Position numbers and translations under genes: made by a program
Source: a virus
DNA length: 64,000 nt
IMG/VR virus record: IMGVR_UViG_3300018083_000446
Location: 1-64,000 of that record
Strand: one strand, 5' to 3'
The notes under the pieces: model-generated
Told to the model about the DNA's origin: nothing
The model's input: only the letters and a program-made list of their open reading frames with translations
The model's database searches: none
Shown: positions 1 through 9,533 of the stretch, piece after piece
How the letters are laid out: the number at the start of each line of letters is the position of its first letter
Position numbering within the stretch: position 1 is the stretch's first letter

Positions 1-2748
1 GTCTTGTATGCACCATTGATCCCATATGTTAGGATCATGGCTGGGGAATCCGGGCCCTTCGCTAGCATACACCTGCCACTCTACCACTCTACCATTAGCC
101 AGGTACTTACGCAATCGACCGGGCGTCGGACCGTGACCGGGACCACGATTGAATCGCAGAGTGTTTATCAAGTGCATACGCAGGTTCTGGTATTCAGTTC
201 GAGACGTCGCGCTACGACGTATCATCAACTGCATGACCTTGGGGCGCACCCAGATGTCCTTGACGGTTTCACCATGCTGGAAAGGCCCGCGTTGAGTGAC
301 GAACTCAAGGGGCGGCATTCCGAACCCGTCTTCCTGCATCACGTACCAAGGCGCTGACAGCATGAACTCAACGTCGTCCGGAGTGATGTAGACTAACCGT
401 TCTTGAACACCATACAGGACCTCACACGCAGCCACGCCTGGTACAGGCGGTGGTGTGGGTTCTGGTACAGGCTCTGGCGGCACCTCGGCTACCCCCTTGA
501 TGCCTGTTGTACGGCCTCTAGGTCCTAGGCGGCCTACAACAGTAGCAGTGCGGGTAGTCGTGATTTCAATAGCGTCGATCTTAGCGTTGTCAGTAGTGCT
601 GGTGAAACTGATCGTGATGGCTGCTGCAGCGACAACGACCTTGAAGTCCTTGTCCAGGGCTATGTTGGCGCCGCCAGCCTGTGAGAATATATCGAACGAA
701 GAAAGGACCGTCGTCCCGTTGATCGCTACGTTGAACACACGCTGGCCTGTGCCAGTCCAATGTAGTTCAGCGAATTTGAGGCGTACGTTGTACGTATCGT
801 TGGGTACGCCGAACGTGTAGGAGAACGTAGCTCCATAGCGTTCGCTTTGGTACAGCGTGGGGTCTGCGGTGTTGGCGATTGCATTACCACGTAGCAACGC
901 AGTCGAATCGCCAGACCACGATTGGTCGGACGCCCATGTTTGGCCAAGTGAATCTACGTACGGTCCGAACGATCCGGAGTCTATACGTATGGCGGTGAAT
1001 ACGCCTGGAGGCGCAACGGGCGAATCGTCGGTGGTGAGCCCCCACCATTTCTTGAGTGCTAGAACTTCACCCGCAGTGGCCGTAATGTCAGTGCCAACTT
1101 CAGTGACTGCGTTCCACGTAGCCAATGAAGTGTAGACTGATCCACCCCACAACCAGCTGTAGTTGGCAGCTGCGCTATACCATTTGTTGGCGTTCCACGA
1201 TACACCTTTACCTGGTATGAGGCTGTTACCCCATACGTGGTGCGGGTTGTTGGCGGTCGCTATCTTGTCGCTGACGTTGTCGTGTATCTGGTGTTGGCCT
1301 ACGCCGAATATGATATCACCACGCACGTCACTGTCGTCAGTGACCTGCCACACACGACCATAGCCTGAATCAGCCCCATTACCAGAGCCGACTACGAGGT
1401 TCCTAGCTGTTTCACAATCGTACGCACTGGACAGATGGATTGTTGGACCACCGTCTTCAGTGCCACCGTTATAGAAACAACTATCAAAGATGTCGATTGC
1501 GCGGCTTATTTCAGGCCATGCAGCCGTACCAGCGCAGTTGCCAATCTTATTCCAGTTGGCTACAGCCCTGTCGCAGTGAATGTCCCACCACAGGCCACCA
1601 CCACCGGTAGTCCCACGGCTGACGTTGTAGCGTACGATACCGTCAGTGCTAAGGACTACCTTATAGATGCCACCAGACTCACGCCATTCGTAGTACAGAT
1701 GGCCGTTGTTGACCCACGTATTGTTCTCGAAGCGATATCCTGCAGCGTTGAGCATGGTAAGGCCGTTGACACCATGCTCGCGTATCAAACACTTTTCTAC
1801 TACGCTACCTGTATTGGCGGCGTTGAATGTGGGCCAGCCGAAGCTGATACCTACACCATGCGTGAAGGCGATTTGACAGTTACGAAGTTCAAACCCAGCA
1901 CGATCATTATTGCCGATCGGGTTGCCAAACGGCCCTGACCCGGCATCCATGAACGTGATGCCCTCGAACTTCACGTTGTCAGCGTTCGTGAACCACCAGT
2001 CGGTTTGTTCACACACGTGGACACGATCGAAGCGAGTCGCTGGGTTAGTACCGCCTAGACGTATGCGTTTGTCGGCTCCACCTTCCCAACAGTATTCATC
2101 CGCCGCTAGAGTGGTAGTACCAGCTGCTTTGGCCTTGAACCGTGTAGGTACGCCGTTCTTCCAGCCCGTAACGTTGTTGAAGTTCTGTGCGGCGTTGGAA
2201 TCGACTTCGGTAAACCCAGACTCAGAGATATCAGGGGCTGTACGAGTCGACCGCCAATACGAACCTACAGACGTCCACGCAGCGTTGACGCCTGTGTCGT
2301 TGTAGTTCCTAGCACCTGAAATAATAACGTCACGATTCTGAGCGCGTATCGTTATGGCTTTGGAGTTGTTATTTAGTACTGCCCCGTTGAGGTAGTAGGT
2401 TCCAGGTGTAGGGTCGATAATGGAACCTGGAGGCGCCCCGTTGATGAGGTCCTGCAGGGCTGTAGCAGAGCCGTTAGTGGGGAATGTGAACCGTGGGAGG
2501 ATCGAAGCTTGGCCTGCGACAGCGAACTTCGATCCTACGATCTTACCACGATAGCGATAGTCGTAGAAGGCTGTTGGAACGAACCCCGTTTCAGGCGTGT
2601 CGATGAAGTACGGGTACGGCATCGTCTCGATGATGGTCCACGTACCAGCGCCTTGTGGTGAACGTTCGAGTTCGTACATGGTGGCACCAGCCACCAGGTC
2701 GCCTTGCGCTTCGACGTACCCTAGACCTGATTTGAGGGTTAGCGCCAT
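1..2748 (-). CDS. Distal tail (Dit-like) protein with large N-terminal beta-helix and malectin-like domains, partial at 3' end
   Basis: The frame is open from an ATG at 2748 to the left edge, 916 codons with no stop, so the C-terminus lies outside. After a short N-terminal region comes a stretch of about residues 85-560 rich in short beta-strand, Asn and Gly turns, reading like a right-handed parallel beta-helix. Residues about 585-730 look like a malectin (carbohydrate-binding) domain, with IRIDSG, DSLGQTW and LKFAELHW motifs. A GRLGPRG motif (about 742) and a Pro-rich linker (about 753-770) lead into a segment typical of actinophage distal tail proteins (GFGMPPLEF, RGPFQHGETVKD). The protein probably forms the baseplate hub and carries its own glycan-binding or glycan-cleaving appendage. 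It starts 2 bases past the tape measure stop, the usual place for Dit. Domain calls are from motif recognition only. Confidence 0.82.
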   Translation of the reverse strand, partial: MALTLKSGLGYVEAQGDLVAGATMYELERSPQGAGTWTIIETMPYPYFIDTPETGFVPTAFYDYRYRGKIVGSKFAVAGQASILPRFTFPTNGSATALQDLINGAPPGSIIDPTPGTYYLNGAVLNNNSKAITIRAQNRDVIISGARNYNDTGVNAAWTSVGSYWRSTRTAPDISESGFTEVDSNAAQNFNNVTGWKNGVPTRFKAKAAGTTTLAADEYCWEGGADKRIRLGGTNPATRFDRVHVCEQTDWWFTNADNVKFEGITFMDAGSGPFGNPIGNNDRAGFELRNCQIAFTHGVGISFGWPTFNAANTGSVVEKCLIREHGVNGLTMLNAAGYRFENNTWVNNGHLYYEWRESGGIYKVVLSTDGIVRYNVSRGTTGGGGLWWDIHCDRAVANWNKIGNCAGTAAWPEISRAIDIFDSCFYNGGTEDGGPTIHLSSAYDCETARNLVVGSGNGADSGYGRVWQVTDDSDVRGDIIFGVGQHQIHDNVSDKIATANNPHHVWGNSLIPGKGVSWNANKWYSAAANYSWLWGGSVYTSLATWNAVTEVGTDITATAGEVLALKKWWGLTTDDSPVAPPGVFTAIRIDSGSFGPYVDSLGQTWASDQSWSGDSTALLRGNAIANTADPTLYQSERYGATFSYTFGVPNDTYNVRLKFAELHWTGTGQRVFNVAINGTTVLSSFDIFSQAGGANIALDKDFKVVVAAAAITISFTSTTDNAKIDAIEITTTRTATVVGRLGPRGRTTGIKGVAEVPPEPVPEPTPPPVPGVAACEVLYGVQERLVYITPDDVEFMLSAPWYVMQEDGFGMPPLEFVTQRGPFQHGETVKDIWVRPKVMQLMIRRSATSRTEYQNLRMHLINTLRFNRGPGHGPTPGRLRKYLANGRVVEWQVYASEGPGFPSHDPNIWDQWCIQD

Positions 2749-2750
2749 GC

Positions 2751-5700
2751 CTAGCCTCTCGCCATAGCAATCATAGCACGCATATCCATTTCGACATCTG
2801 CTGGTGATTCATAGCTGGAGTAGCTAGCGTTGAGGTTCAGGTTGTACGTATCGCCTGGCATGGGTTGTTGGCGTGACATCTGGGCTAGCATCTTGGCAGC
2901 GCTAGTGTGCAAACCAGTGATGTATTCACCACCATGCACGACCGCTACCATTGGCTTACCCCACGGCCCAGGAACCATACCACCCTTCTGGAACTCAGGT
3001 AGGTCAGCACCCAACCCTCGAGTCGGGCTAGGCAACACAGGAGCCTCGTATTCAGCTCGTTCGCGCTCTTCGCGTAGTCGCTTCAAAGCACCGATGGCGT
3101 TGTTCACAGAGTCGGTGAATGCTTCGGCGGACCTACGCATAGCAGCGAAGTTGCCACTCAGGATTTCCTGAATGTTGTCCACCAACGGGCGCATTTGTTC
3201 GCCACCCTTCTTGAGGACGTCCGCGGCTTTCTGGGCGAACTCTTTCTCGAGGATGTCGATCTTGCGCATCGTGTTCTCGTGGAGGTCCTGGATTTCACGT
3301 TCGCCTTGTTCACGTATCTTACGCTGCTTTTCGTCCATCGCTTCGTTGATGGATTGGATACGCTTGTCGCGTTCCTTTTCAGCGCGCGCGATCGAACGCG
3401 CTAGACCTTCATCTTCGAGCTTGTCGTTGAAGTCCTGAGTCTCTTGTTCTAGTTGGCGCTCGAAATCGTTGTTCTCTTGCTCGAGCTGTCGTTCGAATGC
3501 AGCGTCTTCTGCTTGGCGCGCACGTCGAGCAGCGCGTTGATCGTTCTCTTCTTTGATCTTGGCTTCTAGAGCAGCTTTGTCCAGCTCGAAGTCACGTGCT
3601 ATGTCTTGCTGTTTGTTGACGAACTCGCGTTCGATATCAGCACGACGATCGTCGTAACGCTCTCGAGCAGCAGCGCGTTGCTTGTCGTCCGTCGCATCCG
3701 CCAGCGAGTCTTCGAGGTCGACCTTCGCTGCGTTGAGGTCGCGTGTACGTTTGAGTTCGTTATCGGACAGAGCCTTGGAATGATCTGCTTCCAGTTCGGC
3801 CTTGCTCTTGATAGCGTCTTTGGCTGCGTCTTCGTCTTCCTGTTGTTCCTTGCGACGACGCTTCTTTTCGTCTTGTGCATCTTTCTGTTGTTGGCGTCGT
3901 GCATCCTGGCTATCACTCAAGCCGCTACGCAACCCACGTTCCTCACGCGCACGCGCGAGGTTGTCGAGCATATCCTGGATACGTTCGTTCGTATCCTCGA
4001 TCACGTCAGCGATAGACTTAGCAGCTTCGATAATCGTTTCGTTTATCTTGCGGCCAACTTCTTCGCCTATGTCAGTCATCTTGGCCTGCATGTCCGAACC
4101 AAGCTGATCAACCTGGGCGATGATGCTATACATCTCACCGACGAGATCGTCAACAAGGCTGGCCGCGGTCCCACGTATCGGACGCTTTGCAGCTTCCAAT
4201 CGTGCAACGACTGCGTACTCGAGATCGGCTACGATATCGGTGGCGGCTTCGACTACATCGTAGGAATTCTCTTCTATGCCTTGTTCGAAGCCTGTGGTAA
4301 CGTCCTCGCCCAGGTCCTCGAACTTCTTGGACGGTGATCGAGCGTCCAACGCTGCCCTAGCGGAATTGAGAACACCTTGCGCTAGTGCGGTTGCTGCACG
4401 ACCTACTTCAGCGATGCCGTTCGTGATAGCCCCGGTCAAGCCTTGAACCACGGCTCGACCTGCTTCTGTACCAGCCACCAATAGCTGGCCGGCTAAGCCT
4501 TGAATGATGGCCACGACCTGACCGACCCACGTAGTTACAGCACCAACCGCGGTTGCCAGCGCTCCGCTAATGGCTGTGACAACGCCATTCCACGCGTCTG
4601 TTACGGTGGACAGGATCGTTGACAGAGCTCCCGAAATAGTGGACGTGATGGTATTCCAGCCGCTGGTTATCGAAGAGTCCAACGCGGTCATGGCTTCTTG
4701 GACTGCAGTACGCATAGCCAACCAAGTGCCTTGGGTCTTCGACAGTAGCATCTCCCAAGCTTGGCCGATCACCTGGCCCATTGCTACTATACCAGATTGG
4801 ACTATGCGTATTTCAGTACCCAGCTCGCTGAAGAACCCACCTATCCCAGCAACAGCTGCAGCAGTCTTACCTTGGATATCACCCCAGTTGTTTGACCACG
4901 CCGCTGTCAACAGCGCTACCACAGCTATGATTGCTATGATGGCGATAGTCAACGGACCGCCCAACACAGCTACAATAGCCGTAATAACGCCGATGGAGGT
5001 TACGATGATACCCGTCAAAGCAGTGAGCGCAGCCCCGATGCTAGTCAGGACTCCAGCGATAACCCCGGCCACTTGCCACAGAGCAAACGCAGCGATAACC
5101 GCCAATACGGCTTCTTTGTGTTCCCACAAGAACTTCGTTAGGCCAATCACGGCGTTTATCAAAGGGGTGATAATGGTCAACACGTGCTGACCGGCTTCCC
5201 CAAAGTGGCTTGTGGCTTTGGCGGCTGATTCGGCTGCGGCTGTGTAGTTGCCTTGCAGAATGAACTGCAACGATTCAACTATGCCGCTAACAGCTATCAA
5301 GGCCTGGGTTACTAGCTCACCCGCTACCCCAGCTTCAGCGGCCCATGGAGCCCATGCCTCTCCTAGTTCAGACAGCTTCTTCCCGATAGCATCTAGGATT
5401 TCACCGATAGTGGGAAGCTTGACACCCGCCTTATCGAGATGGTCTATGAGCTTCAGGATGCCAGTGGTTATCAACCCAACCGCCAACAAGAACCCGCCCA
5501 TGGACAATACAGCGCTGGCTATGGCCGCTACGATATTGCCAGCGATGATAGCCCCCAGACCTAGAGCAATATTCTTGAACAACTCCATGGCTGGTTCTGC
5601 CAGTCCGAACGCGTCAACGAACTCTCGGACCTGTTGTATGGCGTTGGCGAACGCGTCGAGCATGGACTTGCCGAAGTCTACGACTTGTTGGCTCAGCGCA

Positions 5701-6911
5701 GTGAAGTCAGCTTCCTTTAGGCCCTGCAAGAACGTCACTAGGTCATGCGCAGGCTGGGCTAGCGCATCGACGAACGTCTTACCAAACGCGTAGGCCAGCA
5801 CCTGGACGTTGTTCCAAGCGATACCCATCTGCGCGTTCAACGGCTTGAGGAGCTGGTCTACGAGTTGGGTGACCTGCAGACGCTCAAACGATCCGCGCAA
5901 TTCGTCGATCTGATCCTGGGTGGCATTCGCCAAAATGAGGAACGCAGCACCAGTACGTTGGAGGCCCAAGGTTGATATGGCTTGCAGGCGTTGTTCTTCA
6001 GTCAGTTTGCCAGCTGCTACGGCTTCATCGCTGAATGCGTTGTGCAGCTGTTGCATGACCTCGTCCATACCACGAGCATTGCCCGCGGAATCGAACAACG
6101 AAATGCCGTACTCGTCCATTACCTTTTGCGCGTCCTTGGATGGCCTGACCAAACGTTGAATCACACCACGCAAGGACGTCGCAGCCACGGAACCCGTGAC
6201 ACCGTTCTTACCTAGCAAAGCAGTAGCCAATGCCAGGTCTTCAATCGTGAACCCTGCAGCCTTGAATGCAGGCGCTGAATATTGTACAGCCGTGCCAAAG
6301 TCGGTGAATGTTAGAGCTGAGTTCTGTGCTACGACTGTAGCGGCTGTAGTAACGCGATCAATCTCTTCGACGCCGATACCAAAGGCGTTCATCGCAGTAG
6401 CGGTGAGTTTGGCAGCCGCTGCCAAACCAATCTCACCACCAGATGCAATGGTCAAGTCCTGGACAGCCTTTAGCGCACCACCCATGACGTCCGAAATGGG
6501 TACACCAGCACGAGCTAGTTCAGTAGCCGCCTTACTAAGGTCGGTCATACCTAACGTACCCACTCGAGCGAGGCTGGTGATAGACCCTTCGAGAGCGTCC
6601 ATCTGTTCATCAGTCGATCCGGTTAGAGCTTGGGTCAACGCCATGCTCTGTTCGAAGTCAGCTGCGAACTTTATGGAAGCAGCGCCGGCTAGCGCGACTG
6701 CACCGCCTACCACGACAGCAGCAGTCGTGACAGCACTGGCCATGCCAGTGAATGCGGATGCAGCCGCGCCAGCGGCCCCCCCGGACTCCGTCTCCATCCG
6801 GCGCGCGACACGCTGGATGGATAGGAGTCGACTTTCTACAACCGCAGCATCGCGGTTGAACACCGCCATGCCTGCGATAACTGCGGTTACACCAACTGGT
6901 GGGAACGTCAC
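2751..6911 (-). CDS. Tail tape measure protein
   Basis: 1386 residues, by far the longest gene in the window. The N-terminal quarter has the core of TP901-type tape measures (Ala/Gly-rich helices, then a long amphipathic region with the FADFEQSMALTQALTGS and GVTGSVAATSLRG motifs). The middle (about 450-700) holds several strongly hydrophobic helices, as expected for a protein that reaches the host membrane. Residues about 930-1250 are a highly charged Glu/Lys/Arg coiled coil. The protein sets tail length and is ejected ahead of the DNA. Its ATG overlaps the stop of the frameshifted tail chaperone (ATGA at 6911-6908), the standard arrangement. Confidence 0.95.
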   Translation of the reverse strand: MTFPPVGVTAVIAGMAVFNRDAAVVESRLLSIQRVARRMETESGGAAGAAASAFTGMASAVTTAAVVVGGAVALAGAASIKFAADFEQSMALTQALTGSTDEQMDALEGSITSLARVGTLGMTDLSKAATELARAGVPISDVMGGALKAVQDLTIASGGEIGLAAAAKLTATAMNAFGIGVEEIDRVTTAATVVAQNSALTFTDFGTAVQYSAPAFKAAGFTIEDLALATALLGKNGVTGSVAATSLRGVIQRLVRPSKDAQKVMDEYGISLFDSAGNARGMDEVMQQLHNAFSDEAVAAGKLTEEQRLQAISTLGLQRTGAAFLILANATQDQIDELRGSFERLQVTQLVDQLLKPLNAQMGIAWNNVQVLAYAFGKTFVDALAQPAHDLVTFLQGLKEADFTALSQQVVDFGKSMLDAFANAIQQVREFVDAFGLAEPAMELFKNIALGLGAIIAGNIVAAIASAVLSMGGFLLAVGLITTGILKLIDHLDKAGVKLPTIGEILDAIGKKLSELGEAWAPWAAEAGVAGELVTQALIAVSGIVESLQFILQGNYTAAAESAAKATSHFGEAGQHVLTIITPLINAVIGLTKFLWEHKEAVLAVIAAFALWQVAGVIAGVLTSIGAALTALTGIIVTSIGVITAIVAVLGGPLTIAIIAIIAVVALLTAAWSNNWGDIQGKTAAAVAGIGGFFSELGTEIRIVQSGIVAMGQVIGQAWEMLLSKTQGTWLAMRTAVQEAMTALDSSITSGWNTITSTISGALSTILSTVTDAWNGVVTAISGALATAVGAVTTWVGQVVAIIQGLAGQLLVAGTEAGRAVVQGLTGAITNGIAEVGRAATALAQGVLNSARAALDARSPSKKFEDLGEDVTTGFEQGIEENSYDVVEAATDIVADLEYAVVARLEAAKRPIRGTAASLVDDLVGEMYSIIAQVDQLGSDMQAKMTDIGEEVGRKINETIIEAAKSIADVIEDTNERIQDMLDNLARAREERGLRSGLSDSQDARRQQQKDAQDEKKRRRKEQQEDEDAAKDAIKSKAELEADHSKALSDNELKRTRDLNAAKVDLEDSLADATDDKQRAAARERYDDRRADIEREFVNKQQDIARDFELDKAALEAKIKEENDQRAARRARQAEDAAFERQLEQENNDFERQLEQETQDFNDKLEDEGLARSIARAEKERDKRIQSINEAMDEKQRKIREQGEREIQDLHENTMRKIDILEKEFAQKAADVLKKGGEQMRPLVDNIQEILSGNFAAMRRSAEAFTDSVNNAIGALKRLREERERAEYEAPVLPSPTRGLGADLPEFQKGGMVPGPWGKPMVAVVHGGEYITGLHTSAAKMLAQMSRQQPMPGDTYNLNLNASYSSYESPADVEMDMRAMIAMARG

Positions 6912-7724
6912 CCGCGCCTACCCTTCCGCTTGTTCGATTCGGATTTAGACTTCCTATCGACAGCGTCTGCCACGTGCGCCTCTATCGAAAGGTGAGTGCG
7001 GTAGTGCGCCACAGCGTTGGCGCGATCAAACCAGGTCAACTTCTCCGTCCAGTCCGTCCACGGGCAGTGCACGTACTGGGCTGCTTCCCTGGCTTCGAAC
7101 TCCGGCACCGTCTCCAGCACTCGTTCCATCGCCAAGCCTACGTTGAGCTTCGATGGAAGTTGGTACTCGTGGAGCGGTATCCCGTTCCTGGTTACCCCGA
7201 AAGGAAGCCTGGGCGGCCACTACGTCTACCTCCAGCGTACTGCCGGTGAAGCGTAGGATTTCGCTCAACAACCTTCCTTGGTCTTCCTCGGGTAGCGCGT
7301 ACAACTTTAGCCACTCCACGTAGCGTCGCACCCCTGTTGTAGGAATGTCGATGTCGTCGTAGACTGCTGTGATATCGTCAGACCACACAGTGGATTCGGG
7401 TGGTTCTAGGCCACGAGGGAGTTTGTGTACTGAAGTCCCCAGACCGTAGTACACCTTAGCGGCGAGCATTCCCCTATCGTAGTCGAAGTGCTGCAACTCG
7501 ATTACGTAGTTAGGATCGTTGGGGTTTTCCTCTTCACGGCCCTTCTCGTCGATGAAGACCTTAGGCGGGCGTGGCGGTACCAGCTTCCTATTGGCTTCAG
7601 CCAAGATCATAGCTGATACACGCTTCATTTTCAGTTCGAGGCCGTTTGCAGCCTTGAAGATTGATGGATCGGTCTGCGATCCCAGACCGTCTAGCACTTC
7701 GTTCGCGGCAGCGTCGTTGTTCAT
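6908..7724 (-). CDS. Tail assembly chaperone, +1 frameshifted long product (gpGT-like)
   Basis: Two overlapping minus-strand frames are both protein-like. Zero frame runs from ATG 7724. The +1 frame is closed by TAG codons until just before about 7215, then reads GVTRNGIPLHEYQLPSKL and continues with convincing protein to a stop at 6908, which overlaps the tape measure start. A +1 slip at the codon TTT (7202-7200) followed by C (7199) joins the frames at residue 175 and gives a product of about 271 residues. Tail chaperones directly upstream of tape measures are known to be made by programmed frameshifting, commonly -1; here the geometry requires +1 (or -2). The exact slip codon is inferred. 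Confidence 0.75.
7026..7724 (-). CDS. Tail assembly chaperone, unshifted product (gpG-like)
   Basis: Zero-frame product of 232 residues from ATG 7724. The first 175 residues are a mixed alpha/beta protein with a basic, Pro-rich segment (KLVPPRPPK). The last 57, after the proposed slip site, are low-complexity and Arg/Gly/Asp-rich, unlike a folded domain, which suggests that part is simply the unshifted tail. It lies between the tail tube gene block and the tape measure. A 16-bp palindrome (7790-7805) lies between it and the preceding gene. The role, keeping the tape measure soluble during tail assembly, is inferred from position. Confidence 0.7.
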   Translation of the reverse strand: MNNDAAANEVLDGLGSQTDPSIFKAANGLELKMKRVSAMILAEANRKLVPPRPPKVFIDEKGREEENPNDPNYVIELQHFDYDRGMLAAKVYYGLGTSVHKLPRGLEPPESTVWSDDITAVYDDIDIPTTGVRRYVEWLKLYALPEEDQGRLLSEILRFTGSTLEVDVVAAQASFRGNQERDTAPRVPTSIEAQRRLGDGTSAGDGAGVRSQGSSPVRALPVDGLDGEVDLV

Positions 7725-7789
7725 TTAGTCCTCTCTCTAAGCGGGGGGTGGTGGCCAGGGCCGGCTCACGAGTTCGCTACCTGGCCACC

Positions 7790-7805
7790 TTTTCCATTTG
7801 GAAAA
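7790..7805. repeat. Palindromic element, copy 1
   Basis: TTTTCCATTTGGAAAA, a 7-bp inverted repeat around a 2-bp centre. On the sense (minus) strand it begins 2 bases after the stop codon of the 7808-8029 gene and lies about 65 bases ahead of the tail chaperone. One of seven copies in the window. Confidence 0.9.
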
Positions 7806-7807
7806 GC

Positions 7808-8029
7808 TTACTTCTTCGCAGCATCCTCCTTTCCGGGTACGAATGGGATCAGGTCGGGAGACTCCCTTTGAAGTGAGAGCTCTTCGCGGTCAGCCTTGAC
7901 TTCGACGTTCTTGTAGCCGCGATCGACGAGCGCCTGCGCCATGCGCTGGGCGTTCTCAGCGAAGACAGCCTCTTCGCGTGCTTGGTCGTAGTTGTCTGGG
8001 TAATCAGCCTTGACAGTTGCTGTAGGCAT
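7808..8029 (-). CDS. Small protein between tail tube and tail chaperone genes
   Basis: 73 residues from ATG 8029, one base after the stop of the tail tube gene. Highly charged and mostly helical (AREEAVFAENAQRMAQALVD), ending in a Lys/Asp-rich tail. No domain recognised. Position suggests a tail or tail-tube accessory protein. Translation is probably coupled to the tube gene because there is almost no gap. Confidence 0.7.
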   Translation of the reverse strand: MPTATVKADYPDNYDQAREEAVFAENAQRMAQALVDRGYKNVEVKADREELSLQRESPDLIPFVPGKEDAAKK

Positions 8030-8030
8030 G

Positions 8031-9533
8031 TTACGACCCCTTGATGAGGATGCCGTCAGCGCCACCAGTCGCCAGACCAGCACCGTAGACGACGTTGACA
8101 TCGGCTGAGCTAGACGCCAGCGCGTTGATACGCACGTTGGCTGGAATGACACCAACCGACTCAGGCGCCACGTACCACGAGTTACCACCGGAAATGGAGC
8201 GTAGGATGCGACCACCACCTGTAGCACCATCGTGAGCCATGTAGCCTACCTGGCGTGCAGGGAACTGAATGTCACGAACAGCGCCCGTGCCATTCCCGGG
8301 GAACGCCTTCTCGAACCACGACGCACCCGAGTCACGCGTGTAGTACAAGCGCCCGCCAGCGGACCCGACCCACCACTCGGCAGGTCCCCTCATACAAACT
8401 GCGCTTAGTGACACACCGGGTGCAGGTCCGCCCGCAGGAGCCGCCGCCCATGTTCCGCCGCCGTTTGTGGTATACAGCACGATGTTACCATCGCCGACTG
8501 CTACCACGTTCTGAGCGTCAGAGCCGTGGATGGCGTTGAGGTTCTGGACGGTGAGCGAACCGGCTTCCTGGACGTTCACGCTGGAGGCGATGTCGGAGGT
8601 GAAGTAGATGTATCCACCTTCTCCAACGATCCAGTTTAGCGTGGAGCCCAAGCTGAACCCGTCACGCGGGCCCTTGGTTGCGACGAACCCGTTGGACATC
8701 TGCGTCCAGGTCCCGGTGCCAGCCAAAAGAGACGCCATCGACAGGTAGTGGATGGAATCGCTATCGTCTGACAGGACCACCAAGAACGTGCCTGAGCCCA
8801 TGATGCGTCGTGCGCCTTGCGTGGCACCCAACGACGCAATGGTGGACTCGATCCACGTCTGGCCACCATTGCGAGTGGCAACGATCTGAGCGTTCGCACC
8901 AGGTGAACCAGCTGCGTAGTTCTCCAGGACGAACACCTTGTTCGTGCCATCGGACGGAAGGCCGCACACGCCACAGTTGACCGCGTCAACGATGGCAACG
9001 TCCATGGCCTCGCGCGTGAGCTGTACGTCAGCTTGGCGAGCGAGGCCGATACGGAAGATCTCGTACGCTGCCTCACCGGTCATAGGCAAGGATTCGTTGA
9101 CGAGACCGCGCTCGTCAGCGTCCAGCGCGCCAAGGTCCTCGGTTGAGTAGCTGGTAGGACGTGCAGCCTCGAGCGCGAGAATCTTCGTCCAGCCGCCGTT
9201 GAAGTCCTTCGGGTCCTGGCAGTTACCGAAATGGACCTGTACGTCGTTGTCACAACCACGTAGGGCCAACTTGAGCATCAAGGACTTCTGGTCCAACAGG
9301 AACCGTGCAGTCATCTCGAGCTCAGGGTTACCTGGCGCACCGATGATCTTGCCAATGGGGACGAAGGAGTCGTACTGCCCGTCGGACGGGATACGCACGA
9401 CGGTAACGTCGCCCTGGTCGAACGTGAAGGCACCAGCCTTCCACAGGCCTTGGTATTGGGGTGGCGTCTCGGGCCCGGCTCGCTGCTCAAGCAAGAATAC
9501 CCGAGAATAACCAGTACGTACTGGTTCAGGCAT
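8031..9533 (-). CDS. Major tail tube protein fused to a C-terminal beta-propeller (BNR/Asp-box repeats)
   Basis: 500 residues. Residues 1-about 185 fit a siphovirus tail tube subunit (FDQGDVTVVRIPSDGQY, then EMTARFLLDQKSLML). From about 200 to the end the protein has repeated Asp-box-like turns: TRNGGQTW, TTNGGGTW, TRDSGASW and SISGGNSW, spaced as in sialidase-type or Ycf48-type propellers. Tube subunits carrying extra surface domains are known, usually Ig-like; a whole propeller is unusual. It would be displayed at high copy along the tail and could bind glycans. Position between connector genes and the tail chaperone supports the tube call. Tube assignment is moderately sure; the propeller repeats are plain in the sequence. 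Confidence 0.75.
   Translation of the reverse strand: MPEPVRTGYSRVFLLEQRAGPETPPQYQGLWKAGAFTFDQGDVTVVRIPSDGQYDSFVPIGKIIGAPGNPELEMTARFLLDQKSLMLKLALRGCDNDVQVHFGNCQDPKDFNGGWTKILALEAARPTSYSTEDLGALDADERGLVNESLPMTGEAAYEIFRIGLARQADVQLTREAMDVAIVDAVNCGVCGLPSDGTNKVFVLENYAAGSPGANAQIVATRNGGQTWIESTIASLGATQGARRIMGSGTFLVVLSDDSDSIHYLSMASLLAGTGTWTQMSNGFVATKGPRDGFSLGSTLNWIVGEGGYIYFTSDIASSVNVQEAGSLTVQNLNAIHGSDAQNVVAVGDGNIVLYTTNGGGTWAAAPAGGPAPGVSLSAVCMRGPAEWWVGSAGGRLYYTRDSGASWFEKAFPGNGTGAVRDIQFPARQVGYMAHDGATGGGRILRSISGGNSWYVAPESVGVIPANVRINALASSSADVNVVYGAGLATGGADGILIKGS

Noticed and set aside
1-2750. Several plus-strand frames over the left end (for example 455-820 and 1435-1938)
   Set aside because: They are the antisense of the continuous 916-codon minus-strand gene, lack ribosome binding sites and have unconvincing composition.
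3172-7249. Plus-strand frames of 60-250 codons opposite the tape measure
   Set aside because: Antisense shadows of a long coding region; Ser/Ala/Arg-heavy with no domains.
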